A program made the position numbers and the translations under genes. A DNA stretch of 6,847 nucleotides from Bacillota bacterium (lineage in GTDB: Bacteria > Bacillota > Clostridia > Christensenellales > CAG-138), in the NCBI GenBank assembly GCA_023393045.1, contig JAEWMV010000099.1, forward strand, positions 1-6,847. Reading direction: 5' to 3'. The stretch's first letter is position 1. The number at the start of each line of letters is the position of its first letter. The notes beneath the pieces were generated by a model. It saw only the letters and a list, made by a program, of their open reading frames with translations. It did no database searches and had not been told where the DNA came from. Shown here piece by piece: positions 6,244 to 6,847 of the stretch.

Positions 6244-6282
6244 ATGCTTCGTTCGCTCAACAAGCTCTATCGCGCCGCCTGA
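6244..6282 (+). CDS. 12-codon leader peptide upstream of ABC exporter
   Basis: Short ORF encoding MLRSLNKLYRAA, ending at TGA 6280-6282. It has GGAGG (6233-6237) six bases before its ATG, and that Shine-Dalgarno falls about where a transcript from the 6192-6220 promoter begins. It is therefore the first thing a ribosome would translate. Leader peptides of this size precede inducible resistance genes, including erm methylases, ABC-F proteins and the BmrCD exporter of Bacillus subtilis, where drug-stalled ribosomes switch the downstream RNA fold. I do not recognise the peptide sequence itself. It has three leucines, four basic residues (R, K, R and the N-terminal-side R-S-L) and a C-terminal Tyr-Arg-Ala-Ala. 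Translation is inferred from RBS, spacing and position only. Confidence 0.6.
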   Translation: MLRSLNKLYRAA

Positions 6283-6283
6283 A

Positions 6284-6390
6284 CGTAAAGGGCCGCGCCA
6301 AGCGGGACGGTAAAAAGCCGCCCCTGTGTGTTTGTGCTCTTTACGGCGTTTTTTTGCCCAAAGCACAAAAACATCAGGAGGCTTTTTATG
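6284..6390 (+). promoter_or_regulatory. Putative translational attenuator sequestering the ABC exporter RBS
   Basis: The exporter's Shine-Dalgarno and start codon (CAGGAGGCTTTTTA, 6375-6388) can pair with TAAAAAGCC (6311-6319) plus CCTG (6323-6326): 9 bp, a 3x1 internal loop, then 4 bp. Between the arms an inner hairpin continues the structure: TTTGTGC (6331-6337) with GCACAAA (6363-6369), TTT/AAA (6340-6342/6360-6362) and GGC/GCC (6345-6347/6356-6358), with T-rich loop 6348-6355. A competing hairpin GGG-A-CGG (6304-6310) with CCGCCC (6318-6323) would break the sequestering arm. A further one, CCGC (6293-6296) with GCGG (6302-6305), would hold that competitor and lies within reach of a ribosome stalled at the leader's end. 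This is the 1:2/3:4 versus 2:3 logic of erm leaders. Pairings are visible in the sequence; the switch is inferred. Confidence 0.55.
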
Positions 6391-6847
6391 TTCAAAGGGC
6401 TTGTTTTCTTTATCAAAAATGGCTGGAAATACGACAAACTCTATATCCTGTGGCAGGCGCTCTATCAGCTTGTGAATTCTGCGCTGCCCATCGCGGTGGC
6501 GGTGCTGCCACGCTACATCATCGATGAACTGATCGGCGCAGGAAACACGTCAAAGCTTGCGCTCTATGTGGTGGCGCTCGCGGGGTATACGCTTGTTGCG
6601 GGCGCGTTCTCCGCCTTTTTACGGTGGGACGGCTTTACGCGACGCTGCCGGGTCGCGGCGGCGTTCGGGCTCGACCTTCACCGGCGGCTGGCACTTGCGG
6701 ACTATGCGAACCTTGAAAGTCCGGATTTTCTCGACATGCAGGAAAAGGCGAAAAAGTTCCTCTATTGCGACTATCATGGCTTCGGCTATCTGCTCGATTG
6801 CGCGATGGACGTCGTCGGCGCGCTGCTCACGCTCGCGGGGCTCGGCT
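6388..6847 (+). CDS. ABC exporter, N-terminal transmembrane part (3' end outside window)
   Basis: The ATG at 6388 has a consensus AGGAGG (6376-6381) six bases upstream, and 153 complete codons are visible before the window ends. The product begins MFKGLVFFIKNGWKYDKLYI, then a hydrophobic segment (about 18-42) ending in the exporter-typical 'LPRYIIDELI' (40-49), a second segment (about 57-78), and an intracellular loop with LADYANLESPDFLDMQEKAK (103-122). That loop matches the 'D-[YF]-x-x-[LF]-E-x-P-[DE]-F-x-[DN]' coupling region of ABC exporters with a fused C-terminal ATPase; a third helix starts near 138. The Walker motifs would be beyond the window. Many clostridial relatives work as heterodimers, so a partner gene may follow, comparable to BmrCD. 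Substrate unknown; the leader/attenuator arrangement suggests a drug or peptide rather than a nutrient. Confidence 0.85.
   Translation, partial: MFKGLVFFIKNGWKYDKLYILWQALYQLVNSALPIAVAVLPRYIIDELIGAGNTSKLALYVVALAGYTLVAGAFSAFLRWDGFTRRCRVAAAFGLDLHRRLALADYANLESPDFLDMQEKAKKFLYCDYHGFGYLLDCAMDVVGALLTLAGLG

Noticed and set aside
6192..6527. A 111-codon plus-strand frame starting at TTG 6192
   Set aside because: It starts inside the -35 box and runs in a different frame from both the leader peptide and the ABC exporter. It overlaps the exporter, whose own RBS and transmembrane sequence are convincing.
1..6847. tRNA, rRNA, CRISPR array, insertion sequence or phage attachment signals
   Set aside because: Reading both strands I saw no cloverleaf-like block, no regularly spaced repeats, no transposase and no flanking inverted repeats. 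The genes are tightly packed with ordinary intergenic spacing.

Overview
The window is chromosomal DNA with high GC (about 60% by eye). It most likely comes from an anaerobic gut-type Bacillota of class Clostridia. Three things point there: strong AGGAGG-type ribosome binding sites; an HflX with the long amino-terminal extension I associate with clostridial HflX proteins; and a membrane-anchored PQQ-like beta-propeller on a Thr/Pro-rich stalk, a common clostridial architecture. I cannot name the genus.

Layout. Positions 1-213 (+) hold the last 70 codons of a probable family-2 glycosyltransferase. After 131 bp containing a good sigma-70/SigA-type promoter, a family-4 (GT-B) glycosyltransferase runs 345-1583 (+). 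It converges, with a 9-bp gap, on a three-gene leftward operon: beta-propeller membrane protein (6080-4260), hflX (4249-2471) and an EamA/DMT transporter (2474-1593). The operon is tightly packed, with 10 bp between the first two genes and a 4-bp ATGA overlap between the last two. Its promoter lies at 6147-6119. A divergent promoter at 6192-6220 (+) drives a 12-codon leader peptide and, after a 105-nt structured spacer, the beginning of an ABC exporter (6388 to the window end).

Most interesting region. Positions 6192-6390 look like an erm/cat-type translational attenuator ahead of an ABC exporter. A 12-codon ORF with its own Shine-Dalgarno is followed by four mutually exclusive pairing segments. 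One of these is complementary over 13 positions to the exporter's Shine-Dalgarno and the A of its start codon. Ribosome stalling on the leader would be expected to release the exporter. The divergent operon encodes HflX, which in other bacteria splits stalled ribosomes and can contribute to antibiotic tolerance. The two flanks may therefore serve a common response to ribosome-targeting compounds; that link is inference.

Second point. The amino-terminal extension of this HflX carries an intact-looking JAMM/RadC-like metal-binding signature (Glu, HTH, Ser, Asp) fused to the ribosome-associated GTPase.
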